DNA of 64,000 bases, taken from contig CM076847.1 of assembly GCA_039519185.1 (NCBI GenBank), positions 77,909,100-77,973,099 of the forward strand, read 5' to 3'. Positions within the stretch are counted from its first letter, which is position 1. Each line of letters opens with the position of its first letter. Shown piece by piece: positions 1-11,631 of this stretch. The notes beneath the pieces were generated by a model. It did not search any database, was not told the DNA's origin, and was given only the letters and a program-made list of their open reading frames with translations. Made by a program: the position numbers and the translations under genes. This stretch comes from Astragalus membranaceus (Eukaryota; Streptophyta; Magnoliopsida; Fabales; Fabaceae).

Positions 1-135
1 CTTCCTCCATTGCCAGCTACTGTCCTTTTTGCTCATTCAAATAGCTGTCCTTTGTCCTTTTGATTCTTCCTCAATTGTCGTCCTTTTTGCGCCACCTGCT
101 GTCCTTTTTGATTCCTCAGCACCTCACCAATTGGC

Positions 136-144
136 CTATAAATA
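136..144 (+). promoter_or_regulatory. TATA box of the Ogre LTR
   Basis: CTATAAATA in a short non-repetitive context. The same box is kept in the 3' LTR at 50174-50182. It would start the genomic RNA of the Ogre element; no transcription start can be read directly. Confidence 0.6.
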
Positions 145-1109
145 CCAAATAGTAGCACACAATTAGAGGAGGACAGTGACTGAAATACACACAAAAAAGA
201 CAGCCACCAAAAATACTCATACCTACGCACACACACTGAAAAATACACACACACACAAACAGAGAGAGTTCATACGTTTCAAGAACAAAATTTAGGGTTT
301 CACCGTAAAGCACCAAATTTTTTGAGGCAGCAGAGGGTAGTAGCTGTTAACAACAGAACATTAAAGGCTCGAAAAACGAAAGCAACATTTTTTTGAAGAG
401 CTAGCAACTTAAGTTGATTCTCAAACCCTTTTTATGCATACCGACTTGTGTTTTCCTTTCATTTAATCGTAGGACATGTTTTAGTTCAAATTTGTATGCA
501 TATCTTTGAAAAAAACAGAGTTTGAAATAGAGTATTAAAGGACATAGAGTAAGGAGAAACAAATATGAGGGTGAAGGAGAGGATTAAGATACAGTGAGGA
601 GAAAAGGGGAGAAAAGGAAATGAGTTTTACCTCCGGCCATTGTTTATGGTGGCCGCCGCCGTAGCCTCGCCGTGTTTCAACAGAACCCACGCGACCACCA
701 CGCCACCTCAACAACCACCACAGAACCCACGCCAACACCCCTCCCCTTCGCAACCATCACGTCCCCCTCTCCAAAACTACCCACGGTCACCACCCCAAAA
801 CCATCGCCCCGCAACCAAACACAACCACCAACGTAAACCCATCACCGTATCTCCCTTCATTTCGTTTCCTCTCCCCCATCGCATCTCCGTCTCAGCCATA
901 CCCCTCCTCTCACAGTCACTGTCGCTCGCCGTGGACAACCCCCCCGCTGTTGAGCTCCGATGGAAACCATTACCACTGTCGCCATCGCACCATCACGCGA
1001 TCGCACCATCGCCAGTTGCGAAAACCACCCGTTCCCTACTTCCTTTGTTCGAAATGTTCCCCCTTTCCCTCTCCATCGCCACTCTCAGTCTTTCCATCTC
1101 GTGGATCTC

Positions 1110-1112
<3 letters not shown>

Positions 1113-1171
<59 letters not shown>
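1113..1171. repeat. (CT)n microsatellite in Ogre 5' LTR
   Basis: Nearly pure CT dinucleotide run with one A interruption near 1143. The matching place in the 3' LTR (about 51174-51188) is much shorter, so this array changed length after insertion. Confidence 0.95.
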
Positions 1172-1176
<5 letters not shown>

Positions 1177-1528
1177 TCGAAGCGTGTTTCCTTTCCCCCA
1201 TGTTTCGATCTAACGGCACCGTGAGGTACAAAATAACTAGGGTTGTTAGCGGCGGTGAGGTGAAGAGGGAACGAGATTAGGTTCGGTGAAGAGAGAAGGG
1301 AGTGTTGTGGCTTGGTGAGGAGAAGAGAGATCGGGCGGCGTTGAGAGAGAGAAAAAATGAAAAAATTAGGGTTGAGGGAGATAGTTGGTGCGGCGCCGTG
1401 AGGAAGAAAGGGAAGGGATTAGGGTTTTCGTTTTTTTGTTTGCTTATATAGTCTGTTCATTCTGATTTTGTTTTATTTTAATTTTAATTTTAGATTAATA
1501 GTAACACCCCCATTTTTTATTCGCACAA

Positions 1529-1547
1529 CCCCCCCCCCCCCCCCCCC
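1529..1547. repeat. poly-C tract in Ogre LTR
   Basis: A run of C residues. A matching run of similar length occurs in the 3' LTR near 51594-51611. Confidence 0.9.
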
Positions 1548-2595
1548 AAAAGCCCGTGATTTGTGGGCTAGTGTTTATGAAGCTAAAATGGGTCTCCTGC
1601 TGCTCGCACCCCTAGACTGTTAAGTACAACCCATGTTTATAATTGTACCCCTCTGTTTTATTAATACACTCCCCCCTGAGTGGGTTAATAGATCTGAAAC
1701 AGAGACTGGGCCTTTACTATTTACACCCTTTCGTTTTAATATCAGCGCCCCCCTCTCTTCTATTTTATTTTCATTTCAAAAGTTTATCAATCTGGTTTAT
1801 AATGGCACCCCTCCTTTTCCTTGTCATACCCCCCTCGCTAAAAGCCCATATTCGCAATCTGGGCCTCAGATACGGATGAGGCTCGCTGTTTGCACCTCCC
1901 TTTTTAAAAATATAACCTCTTGCTCCTTTTCACACCTCTTTTTAAATATGCACCCCCTTTCTTTCCTTTTTTTAATTTCTTTTCTACAAATAAACATTTT
2001 CTTTCACAAACCTATCTTTTCCCAAATAACAAATAAACATTTTCCCAAACATAAAAGTAGGTTGTTATTAATGGTCACTCTGAGTTTAACTTGTTTGATC
2101 GTCAATAACAACTATATTTTTCAAATAGGCTATAAGTAATGACCACTCTGAGTTTTACTTGTTTGGTCATTACGAATACCTATCCCAATTTCAAAATACC
2201 TAAAAAAACACCAACACACAACATTTTTCTACCCAAGAACTACGTAGCTTTGATTTCTCCATCGCACCTGGGGATACGTAGGAGCAGGGGCCCACTCCTG
2301 TCAAACGCAAAAAAACTAAAATTTTTATTAGGTCTTCCTTTTCAATTTCGCAAATAATAAAAAGGGTAAATTAGAGTGTTTTCTTTGAATTAACTTTTTT
2401 TCTACACATTAAATTAAAAGGTAACCTTTTTTTTAAATGATGTTGTGGGGTGCTAACACCTTCCCCACACATAATCGACCCCCAAAGCCAAAAATAAAGG
2501 TTTTTCAATGTTTTTCCTATTTAATAAATATTGATGGCGGCTTCATTGTTGAATGACGAAGAATCCCCTCCTCTGTATTTTTCGGTCGCTACAGC

Positions 2596-2613
2596 TGGCG
2601 ACTCCACTGGGGA
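2596..2613 (+). other. primer binding site of the Ogre element
   Basis: TGGCGACTCCACTGGGGA lies two bases after the LTR end. From memory this resembles the PBS of Ogre elements, which is complementary to the 3' end of a tRNA-Arg. It fixes the + orientation of the element. Confidence 0.85.
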
Positions 2614-3450
2614 CAATTTAAGAGGGTCGAGCCTAATTTAATTAAATGTGTAGATTGTTGTTAATTTAGTACATTGTTTACCCTTAACGCTTATATTTGC
2701 ATGTCTATTTTATTTATTTATTTCTTTGCTTTATTGAACCTTAGAGTAGAAGACCTTTGTACTATTATCTATATTTCTTTTGCAGCTTGGGTAGTCTAGG
2801 TATTATGCCCATATCACACACATCACTTACACATGTTTATTCACACACTTCTGAGTGGGGTCTTATACCCGGGTCTGAAAGTAACCTAGGACGAGTGGAG
2901 ATTATTAGTGACAGTCATTCTGGATTTTATCTGTCTGACTCTCACGAAAGTCTCAGCCAGAGTACTCTCTTTTATGGTATCCCACACCTGGTAGCTAGCT
3001 ATCGTTGTGGATCATATCATGAAGGGGATTTTAGCTCTGGAGACCTTTGTGAGGAAGTGAATAGAGCCACCTGAGAGGTTGATCACATAAGTGACCCTAG
3101 ACCATGACCTATATATAAGACATAACCTGTTTAGGACACAAGGGCATTTCACCCACCCGCTACATCATTACAGATAATTTTTTTTTCAAAAACGAAATCA
3201 TCAAAACCATTTGTTTAGTTTTCCTTTTTACTTGTGACATATAGTTAATGCTTTTTCAAAGTTGAATCACCAAAAATTTTCTTTTACTTTTCATTTTTTT
3301 TAACACGCGTGACATCATCCTTTCATTCATCATACAACATCATTATTTCACAAAAAATGTTAAAAAAATCCTCACATGCATGTTATTCATCTCATTTAGG
3401 TTTGCCGGGAATTGTAAGAGGCTTGAAAATTTTGTCATAAGCAAGGCGAT
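2614..3450 (+). other. Ogre 5' leader between PBS and ORF1
   Basis: Untranslated leader of about 840 bases. A 105-codon open frame at 2757-3074 matches nothing I recognise. T- and A-rich tracts precede the ORF1 start. I see no other gene here. Confidence 0.6.
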
Positions 3451-3863
3451 ATGGGATCAAACAGTGAAGCAATTCAAACTTTGAACTACCCTATAGTGAA
3501 ACAGCCTAATCTGACGAGTCTAAGGGAATGTGCGGGTTGGTTGCCGCCCATCGAGCGCAGGTCTTTTGATAGAACTTATGGGAAGATTATTATGTTACTA
3601 CATTTGGAAGTGAAAACAAATGCCATTGCTGCTTTGAGCCAATTCTATGACTCTTCCTTGAGATGCTTCACCTTCAAAAATTTCCAAATGTCACCTACCC
3701 TGGAAGAATACACACAGATCCTTGGTTTTCCTCAACAAGACATTAGGCCCTACCAGTATCAGGGGAACTACTACACAGATGAGAAACTTGCCTCAATGTT
3801 ACAAATCAGTAAAGAAAATTTGAAGCTCCAAAAAAATATCGAAATCACATTATAGGGTTCCCA
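3451..3863 (+). pseudogene. Ogre ORF1, first part (interrupted by the CACTA element)
   Basis: This is the N-terminal part of the extra ORF that Ogre elements carry upstream of gag, a protein of unknown role. It starts at ATG 3451. The sequence around residues 35-100 (…LHLEVKTNAIAALSQFYD…, FTFKNFQMSPTLEEY) resembles the aminotransferase-like/plant mobile domain family. An apparent 1-base indel in the A run near 3830 puts the end of the frame out of register and gives a stop at 3853-3855. The CACTA transposon then splits the gene after 3863; coding similarity resumes at 25947. A second split follows at 26872. The gene is therefore dead. Confidence 0.75.
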
Positions 3864-4265
3864 CACTACAAGAAAAACTGTTTTTACCGGCCAGGACTTT
3901 CCGGCGGATTTAGATCCGCCGAAAAATTTCAGGCGGATTTTATCCGCCGAAACATTACCGGCGGATTTGTTGGTTTTTCCGGCGGATTTTTTTCCTCCGA
4001 AACATTTCCGGCGGAATTTTAGGTATTTCCGGCGGATTTGAGTCTACGAAAAAAAAAAATTTAAAAAACACATCCGCCGGTAAGGTTTTTTTCGGCGGAT
4101 TTTTTTGAAAAAAGCGCGGGGTAAATCTGCCGGAAACCCCCTAAATCCGCCGGAAATCCCCTGATCCGCCGGAAACCCCCTAAATCCGCCGGTAAATGAC
4201 ATTTCCTGCGGATTCTGCCTTTTGACTGTTTGACTCCGTTTCTTCTATATAAATCCCTTCTCCAG
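3864..4265 (+). repeat. CACTA left terminus with subterminal repeats
   Basis: After the terminal CACTACAAGAAAA the word TTTCCGGCGGATTT recurs more than ten times in both orientations between about 3898 and 4200. A TATA-like stretch (TATATAAAT) follows near 4247. A diverged copy of this whole block, including the sequence just after it, lies at 5588-5930. Confidence 0.9.
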
Positions 4266-4616
4266 ATGCTGTGTTTGATATGTTCGGTTGCAGGTATGAT
4301 CCAATTCGTTACCCTTATTGAACGAAATGCTGGGAGGATTTCCATTCCAAATGAGATTTGGGGCAAAAAAACCATTGTGGGGCAAAAAAAAGTTATATAC
4401 CAAAGTAGGGCAAATTATTTTTTTAGTACAAAAGTCGCCCCCTGCAGCAGCGACTTCAGTACTGTGTTTTGCAAAAAAAAATTAAAATTCAGTTCAGAAG
4501 TCGCCCCCAGGGTGACTTCTGAACTGTGCTTTTTTATTTTTGTTTTATTATATATTAAAATGATAAAAATGTAAGACCCATCACCCGATTCCATAATAGA
4601 AACCAGAGAAGAAAAC

Positions 4617-4994
4617 ATGGTCTCACCAACATCTGGTGAAGACCCACGTTTAAGAATCGGTTATTTTCTCAACCCTTGCATAGAAAAAGAAGACTCACCT
4701 CCACCTCACTGTCTTCCACCCCATTTTCCCATCTTCTCTGAAACTTGTGAAAACATGCCAATAGAAGTAAGATACCAGGGGTGGCGTGCACCACCAGACG
4801 AATGGAAAACATGGGTCCAAAAATTACAACCCAGGTATGAATACTTATGGTCAAAAGCTGGAATACATAATGTTATCAAAGCTTCTACATTTGAAATCAA
4901 ACGTGATGATGAGTTGATTCTTGGAATACATAATGCTATCCGGCTCTATTGTTACCCAGTTGTAGTTTTTTACTGTTATTTTGTTTATCAATAA
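4617..4994 (+). pseudogene. plant mobile domain (aminotransferase-like) protein, N-terminal fragment
   Basis: The frame opens at ATG 4617. Its first about 103 codons have the look of a plant mobile domain (PMD) protein: an N-terminal region rich in Pro and His, then WKTWVQKLQPRYEYLW and a stretch ending near DDELILG. In PMD proteins this is followed by a long core, which is missing here: after about 4924 the sequence becomes low-complexity and stops at 4994. PMD proteins of the MAIN/MAIL group act in gene silencing and chromatin in Arabidopsis, and relatives are carried by MULEs and retrotransposons. I take this as a captured and truncated copy. Confidence 0.6.
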
Positions 4995-5144
4995 TTGTAA
5001 TTGAACGTCACTGATTTAGTAAAGAATAAATATTGGGTTGATTATTTTTTGGTTTACAGTACCGTTCAAATTAAACAACAATTTTATTATTAAAAAGCGT
5101 CACCGTACATAAAACTTGAAATACACGAAAACGATAAATGGACA

Positions 5145-5435
5145 TCATTGCTTGAACGTCATCGTCGTTTTTGACATCCATTGTAGACCAGTGCACACAT
5201 CCATCAGACCAATCGGTTTCCGATAAACTATACGAGTTATCTCTCGCTCGTCGCCCTCCACTTGCACCTTACCCAGCAGTTTATCTTTTAGGGTTGTGAA
5301 TGTTATGTTGTGTTTAAACCTACACTGCATTGTGTCTCGCCCCTCGAAACAGACACCATCAACTTTGTTGGTGATGATGCCCTGATGATGAATGATAGTG
5401 AGGGAAGAAACCTCTGAGTATTGTGTTAGGGGCAT
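5145..5435 (-). CDS. small ORF related to the MULE-borne ORF at 58892
   Basis: A 96-codon frame starting at ATG 5435-5433, with an A-rich leader upstream. It shares with the product of 58892-59311 the order TQYS…, IIHH.G.IT, DGV.F, C..(K/R)..I.(F/Y), LKDK, KVQV.GD(E/D)RE(I/V)T.I.YRKP. The C-terminal third diverges and is shorter. The function is unknown. A small beta-rich fold is possible, but that is a guess from the alternating hydrophobic pattern. It ends convergently towards the PMD fragment, as in the intact MULE. It may be decayed. Confidence 0.5.
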   Translation of the reverse strand: MPLTQYSEVSSLTIIHHQGIITNKVDGVCFEGRDTMQCRFKHNITFTTLKDKLLGKVQVEGDEREITRIVYRKPIGLMDVCTGLQWMSKTTMTFKQ

Positions 5436-5587
5436 TTTTTTTGTTGTGTTTATACGATTTCGTGGAGAAGAAGCAGAGACGGGGTTAGGGTTTTTGTGAA
5501 GTAGAAGGGAAAGTTGAAGCCGAATTTATAATAGGCGTGGGGAAACATGAGCCGTTGATCAAAATTTTAGATCACAAATTTGAGCCG

Positions 5588-5930
5588 TTTATTTTTAGGT
5601 ATTTCCGGCAGATTTTTAGGTCTTTCCGGTGGATTTTAGGTATTTCCGACGGATTTGGGTCTTAGAAAAAATCCGCCGGAGATACCTAGAAATCCGCCGG
5701 AAATTCCTAAAAATCCGCCGGAAATACCTAAAAATCTGCCAGAAATGACCAACCGACTAAAATCCACCGGAAACGTCATTTCCGGCGGATTTTTTGAAAA
5801 GAGCGGGGAATTTGATTTTTGAAAATCCGTCGGAAATCCCCTAAATCCGTCGGTAAGTGACATTTCCGGCTTCTCCTTTTGACTGTTGAACTCCGGTTCT
5901 TTTATATAATCCCTTCTCCATTCTCCACTT
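5588..5930 (+). repeat. second copy of the CACTA subterminal block and promoter region
   Basis: Repeated TTTCCGGCGGATTTT words in both orientations, then CTTTTGACTGTTGAACTCCGG and TATATAATCCCTTCTCC. This mirrors 4190-4265 almost word for word. It is probably the functional 5' region of the transposase transcription unit. Confidence 0.8.
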
Positions 5931-6818
5931 CTTCTTCACACCTCTACCAATACGCTCATTCTCTCTACTAAATCTCTTCTTGAAATTCCTTTCTTCCTCT
6001 CTCTACTAAATATCTTCCTCTCTTTGGCAAATTTCTTCGATCTAAGGTATGTTTGTAACATGAGTTAATAGTTTTAGTTTTTGAATTATTTTATAATATG
6101 AGTTTGTTACTAATTGTGGTGTTGTTTGTTTAGGTATTGTTTGAGTTTGCGTTCCTCATTTTTCCTCTTGGTTCGAGTTGGGGATACGCTTCAAGTCAGA
6201 GCCTTCTCTTCACTATGGTTAGTTATCAAAGTAAAGTAATTAATATATCAATATATATGGATTTTTTGTTTCTAGTGTCTAAAAAAATTTTACCAACTTT
6301 TGGTCACCGTAAAATTTGGATTTTTTTAGTACTTGGTGACTTTTAATAACACTTATTGTCGATGATTTGAATACATGTTCCTGTGTCTCATTGTAGTGTC
6401 TTAGAAGTTGGTTTTTTCAAATTACATTTTTGGTACAATATTAAAATCAATAAAATATTAATTACTTCACTATTTATAGTAAAATTTTGTTACAAATTTT
6501 GTTTGCAATAATAATACAAAATAATTTATATTTAAAAAACTTATTTATTAAGTTCACTTATAAATTTTATTAACAGATATTGTCTTATAAAAATTGAAAT
6601 TTAAAATTAAATTTGCAATTATTATTTATAATTTTTAAATTATTAATATATAACATAATATAAAAATTCATTGTGTTGTGGTAATTGATAGTTTATTGAT
6701 ATATCAAAATAAATAATTAATATATCAATATATATCAAAATATAAAGTAATTGATAGTTTATTTTGATAGTTTATTTCATTAACGTTGTAGTGTAGTACA
6801 TAGATCGATCTTGAAATT
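5931..6818 (+). other. CACTA 5' UTR with an intron, then AT-rich leader
   Basis: A CT-rich leader (5935-6045) is followed by a likely 5' UTR intron: donor AAGGTATGT near 6046 and acceptor TTGTTTAG near 6133. The rest to 6818 is very AT-rich and has no convincing ORF. Confidence 0.5.
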
Positions 6819-9800
6819 ATGGATCGTAGTTGGATGTATGATCGATTGTTTCGTGGAAGATCCGATTTAAAGCAACGTTTTGTTGAAGGAGTAGAAGAGT
6901 TTATTTTTTGTGCTAAGGCCCATGAAGAATTTGCGCGACAAGGCGGTATTAGATGTCCGTGCTTGAAATGTTCCTTTCGATTTATAAGAAATGAAGAAGA
7001 AGTTAGACTTGATTTGTACAATAATGGGTTTAAGCCCAATTATTGGATATGGACTCGTCACGGGGAAGTAGGACCAGGGGTAGCTGCTGCAGTTCCTGCG
7101 GTTAATGTTCCGGTTGAAGTAGTAGCTCCCACATCAAGTAGTTATCCAGCGACTACGACATTTGAAGACCAAATTATACAACCGTTAGATGTTTATCAGG
7201 AAATGATATCTGACGTTGTTGGAGTAAATTTGGATTTTGAAGAACCGGAATATGATGCTGAAGAAGTTCCAAATGAGGAAGCTCAAAGGTTTTACATGTA
7301 TTTGAGTGAGACAAATAAACCATTATTTGAAGGATCTAAAGACTCAAAATTATCAATTTGTGTTCGGTTGTTGGGTCTTAAGTCTCAATTTAATGTTGCT
7401 GAGTTGTGCATGGAATATATGACCAAAATGATGTTGGATGCAACCCCCATTAGAGGGCTTTTGCCGTAAAGTTATTATGAAGCTAAAAGACTGGTATCGA
7501 AGCTTGGCTTAAAATCTAAAAGAATTTATTGTTGTGTGTCTGGTTGCATGCTCTATTATAACAATGAGTTTGGCATAAATGATGGAGAGTTATCGGAATG
7601 CAAGTTGTGTGGAGAGCCACGCTATCGTGTCAGTAGGAATGGGATGAGCAGAGGCAAACCGGTTCCACGAAAAGCAATGTTCTATCTGCCGCTTATACCA
7701 AGGTTACAGAGGATGTTTACTTCAATGGAGACCGCGGGTAAAATGACGTGGCACCATCAAAATAGAAATAATTTTGGTGAATTACGTCACCCATCTGATG
7801 GTGAAGCTTGGAAGCATTTTGATCGTGTTCATCTAGATTTTGCCAGTGATCCACGCAATGTTCGGCTTGGTTTATGTTCTGATGGTTTCACACCATATAT
7901 TCAAGCCTCGGTAACACCGTATTCATGTTGGCCAGTTATTGTTACCCCATACAACCTTCCTCCAGAAATGTGTATGTCTAAACCATACATGTTTTTAAAT
8001 TATATTATTCCAGGGCCAAGTAATCCAACAGCTGGTATTGACATATATTTGCAACCTTTGATTGATGACCTAAAAAGGTTGTGGAATGGTGTTTTAACTT
8101 ATGATGTAGCACGCAAACAAAATTTTGTGATGAGGGCGGCTTTGATGTGGACCATTAATGACTTCCCTACCTATGGAATGTTGTCTGGATAGGGGACACA
8201 TGGTAAGATGGCGTGTCCGATTTGCATGGTTGACACAAAGGCTTTTTGTCTTAAATACGGAGGAAAAACTTCATGGTTTGACTCGCACCGTAGGTTCTTA
8301 CCTATGGATCACCCATTTAGAAAGCAGAAATATGTGTTCATCAAAGGAAATGTTGAAACAGCTGGACCTCCTCGTAGGTTGACACCAGAGGAAGTTTGGA
8401 ATAGTGTTAGGGATATCCCTCCTGTGGAAGTCGTAGCGGGTGTTGTTTCTCGTCTAGATGGCTATGGACAATGGCACAATTGGACAAAAAAAAAGTATTT
8501 TTTGGGAACTTCCCTATTGGAAAGATAATCTATTGAGACACGATCTTGATGTCATGCATATAGAGAAGAATTTTTTTGACAACATATTTAACACTGTCAT
8601 GAACGTGAAAGGCAAAACGAAAGACAATGAGAAAGCTAGGAAGGATGTAGGCCATTACTGTAGACGATAGGATTTGTTGTTGGTTGAGCAAGGTACTAGG
8701 ACTTTGAAACCCAAAGCCAATTATACTTTATCTACCGAACAAGGGAAAGCAGTTTATCAGTGGATAAAAGAGTTGAAAATGCCAGACGGTTATTCTTCCA
8801 ATTTATCTAGATGTGTGGATGTGGATAATGGGAGGTTGCGTGGGATGAAGAGCCATGATTGTCATGTATTCATGGAGTGCTTACTTCCTATCGCTTTTAG
8901 TTCGTTGCCAACACACGTTTTGAATCCGCTCATTGAAATAAGTCAATACTTTAAGAATTTGTGTTCTGCAACGCTAAAAGCTGATGATCTTTCAAAAATG
9001 GAACAAGACATCCCACTTATCTTATGCAAGTTGGAGAGATTATTTTCGCCTGGTTTCTTTGATTCTATGGAGCATCTACCGGTGCATCTCGCATATGAAG
9101 CTAAACTTGGCGGACCTGTCCAATACAGATGGATGTATCCGTTTGAAAGGTCTGTTAATTTTTATAATATAAGAAACAAGTTTAAAATATATGATTATTA
9201 TGTTAATTAATATCATTTTCTCTAGGTTCATGGGTGATTCAAAAAGATCGGTGAAAAATAAAGCTAGAGTTGAAGGATCGATATGTTCTTCTTACTTACA
9301 CCGTGAAACAACACATTTTTGTTCATATTATTTCAAGAATGAGTTTGCTCCTGGAAGCAGTCGAAATGAAATGGATACTGAATGGCCTAGACATCATTTA
9401 GCTTTGTCTGTCTTTTGTCTACCAGTCGTCCATCTGGGAAGGAGTCAATTCACTGGCTAACAGATGAAGAGTTAAGTTCAGCACATGTTCATGTGTTGAT
9501 AAACTGTACTGAGGTGCGCAACAAATGTAACAATTAATATCGATCTTAATTAGTTAATATAAAGTAGACAAATGTAACAATTAATTATTTCTTTTTAGGG
9601 AATTCTTGTCATCAGAGGACGTAAGTGAGCAACAATCTTCTGCTCATATTAATGCACATTTTCCAACGTGGTTTAGGCAATGTGTTTATGACCTCCCACC
9701 AACTCCTACCAACCAACACTTGACGAACATATCAGACGGTTCTCGAAGATGTGTTAAAGAATGGCACACATACTTTGTCAATGGATACAAATTTCACACC

Positions 9801-10398
9801 AATGAATGGACACTGGGCAGAGAGACAGTCAATAGTGGAGTGTGCATGAAGGGTGTCACTAGAGGAGGTGAAGATGATTTTTATGGTGTGGTTCAACACA
9901 TATATGAACTTTCGTACCCCCATCGAGATTTTAGTCAGAAGGTAGTGGTTTTTTTATTGTAATTGGTTTGATCCGTCTGCTCGAGGAACAAAGGTGAATC
10001 CAAAGTCAAATACAGTGGACATTAAAATGAATGGTAGATATCGACTGTATGATTCGTTCGTCATTGCACAAAATGTGAGACAAGTCTATTATGTCCCTTA
10101 TCCATCAACGCGGACTGATTGGCGTGGTTGGTGTGTCGCAATTAAAACAAAACCAAGAGGTCGCATTAAGACAAATGATGACACGGTGGAAGATGTGCCA
10201 TATCAAATGGAAGAGATGTCTAATGTAAATGAAGTGATTCAAGTTGAACCCATTAGTCGTTTATGTGATGAGCCAAACACCGGCGATGAAGTTGATGACG
10301 AAGAAGATACTGATGAAGATGCAACAGACCACATTGGTGTATCAAGAATTCACTCCTCTGATGATGATGATTTTGAGAATGAATGGGATTCCAATTAG
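6819..10398 (+). pseudogene. CACTA transposase TNPD (TNP2-type), decayed
   Basis: It begins at ATG 6819 with a transposase-associated domain (Cys-rich RCPCLKCSF near residue 48), followed by the Transposase_21/TNP2 core (7500-8670). A DUF4218-like region (8674-9460) and a DUF4216-like region (9600-10398, ending EWDSN) complete it. In-frame stops lie at 7467 (TAA), 8190 (TAG, at an expected Trp) and 8668 (TAG). Frameshifts occur in the A run near 8487, near 9415, and in the T run near 9951. Introns are visible at about 9150-9225 (GT…CTAG) and about 9512-9598. TNPD proteins cut CACTA ends; this copy cannot encode one. Any mobility would depend on a relative elsewhere. Confidence 0.9.
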
Positions 10399-10410
10399 TT
10401 ATTTATGTTT

Positions 10411-10415
<5 letters not shown>

Positions 10416-10453
<38 letters not shown>
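10416..10453. repeat. (TA)n microsatellite
   Basis: About 19 TA units directly after the TNPD stop codon. Confidence 0.95.
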
Positions 10454-10456
<3 letters not shown>

Positions 10457-10556
10457 AACCTATTTTTAATCAACGATGTAATTTATGTTTGTTATGTTTA
10501 TATATTTTTGTTTAGTGTATGTTTGTTTGTTTAAATGTACATGTCTAGATACGGTC

Positions 10557-11631
10557 ATGGCATCTCACTCAGGATCCGATGACGAGACATATGTTCCTCC
10601 ACCTGTCATGGGTGATGCCGCCAGCACTAGCAGGCGGAAGACTTCTACTCGCCTAGGGCGTCGTGTTCAGACTTCTGGTGGCAGATATTTGTCACCACCT
10701 GGGTCTGAGGGTGCTAGTACTAGTACTGCAGGGGATCCAGCGATTCCTGCTGCTACTGAGGGCTTAGCCCCGACAGATGTTGATTCTGATGGGGTACGCA
10801 CATTCACTGTTGACCGTGAGGTGGTGAGGTATACACCTGATGGGTGTATCATATTGGAGACTGCTGGCGATTCGTAAGTATATATATTATTATTTATTAA
10901 TTTATTTTTGTTTCCTTTTATATAACTTATATGATTTGGTGTAATAAAATTCATCTTTTTTTAATGCAGGTTTCTTCCTTCGAAAGCTACAGCTACCGCC
11001 ATCACAAAAACAATCAAGGAGAATTTCACCAGCAGCTGGAAGAATTGGACGGCTGTTAGAAATGATACAGAGGCAATTGGGAGGATGTTAAATTCATTTT
11101 TGGTAAGTTGTTCTACTAAATAATTAATTAATTTGGTGTATTATCTTATTGACTTGATTAATTAATATTTGTCTTATAATTAACAACATTATTGTAAATT
11201 TCATAAATAGGAAAAATGTACATGGTTACCAGATCAGCAAAGGGAAGTTGAGAGAGTCTTCCATAAGAGATGTTCTCATCACTATTCTGAATTACTGTGG
11301 GAGGCTCGCGGTAAGAATGCGAAGCCATCTTATATGGGAGACTCAACTTGGGCTGGGTTACAGGAGTACTGGCAGACACCAGAATTTAGGAATTTTTGTG
11401 AGAAAGCCAAGAAGAACCGTGCTTCTGAAAAAGGTGGCTGCACACACACAGGGGGGAGTGTTAATACTGCAACGCATCACAGGCGTTTGGTAAATTTATT
11501 ACTTTATTACGTGATTAATTATTTATTTATAATTAACTAGTCGTTTTCATGTGTATTAATTAATAATTTGTATATATATATAGGAGGCGAGGGAACAAAG
11601 GGCAATCACTTTGCCTGAGTTGCATCGCTAC
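10557..11631 (+). pseudogene. CACTA TNPA-type protein (Transposase_24), exons 1-4 (5' part)
   Basis: TNPA-type proteins bind the subterminal repeats and bring the ends together. ATG 10557 opens exon 1 (to 10873, donor GTAAGT). Exons 2 (10980-11102), 3 (11211-11489) and the start of exon 4 (11584-) have clean GT/AG borders. Exons 2-3 show the plant transposase Ptta/En/Spm pattern: IKENFTSSWKNW, then EVERVFHKRCSHHYSELLWE, then WQTPEF…F.EKAKKNR. Ser/Thr-rich sequence precedes it. Exon 4 is cut at 11631 by Athila-1 and resumes at 24408 in the same frame. I see no stop or frameshift in any exon, so the gene was probably intact until that insertion. Confidence 0.85.
11627..11631. other. target site duplication of Athila-1 (left)
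   Basis: GCTAC directly before the LTR start TGTTCG. The same five bases follow the other LTR at 24403-24407. Confidence 0.97.

Larger units (their letters stand above)
1..2593 (+). mobile_element. Ogre-like element, 5' LTR (left end outside window)
   Basis: This stretch aligns along its whole length with the complete LTR at 49637-52663. It starts about 400 bases inside the LTR, so the true 5' end lies before the window. It ends in ...CTACA directly before the primer binding site. By eye over the first few hundred bases the two copies differ at several percent of positions and by small indels, which makes this the oldest of the three LTR elements. Simple repeats (CT at 1113-1171, poly-C at 1529-1547) lie inside it. 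Open frames here, such as 640-1224, are low-complexity and not genes. Confidence 0.93.
4266..5587. mobile_element. captured segment: fragment of a PMD-carrying MULE inside the CACTA element
   Basis: This foreign block lies between two direct copies of the CACTA left end. It holds, in convergent orientation, a plant-mobile-domain coding fragment on + (4617-4924) and a small ORF on minus (5145-5435). The latter is clearly related to the ORF at 58892-59311. The same convergent pair, in mirror orientation, makes up the MULE at 58332-62547. Near 4358-4520 there are GGGGCAAAAAA and AAGTCGCCCCC repeats, which I associate with terminal parts of such MULEs. No clean termini or target duplication remain, so the route of capture is unknown. 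Confidence 0.6.

Noticed and set aside
640..1224. 194-codon ORF in the Ogre 5' LTR
   Set aside because: Pro/Ser low-complexity sequence running through a CT microsatellite, and not preserved in the 3' LTR.
2757..3074. 105-codon ORF in the Ogre leader
   Set aside because: No recognisable family and no support beyond being open; described only as leader.
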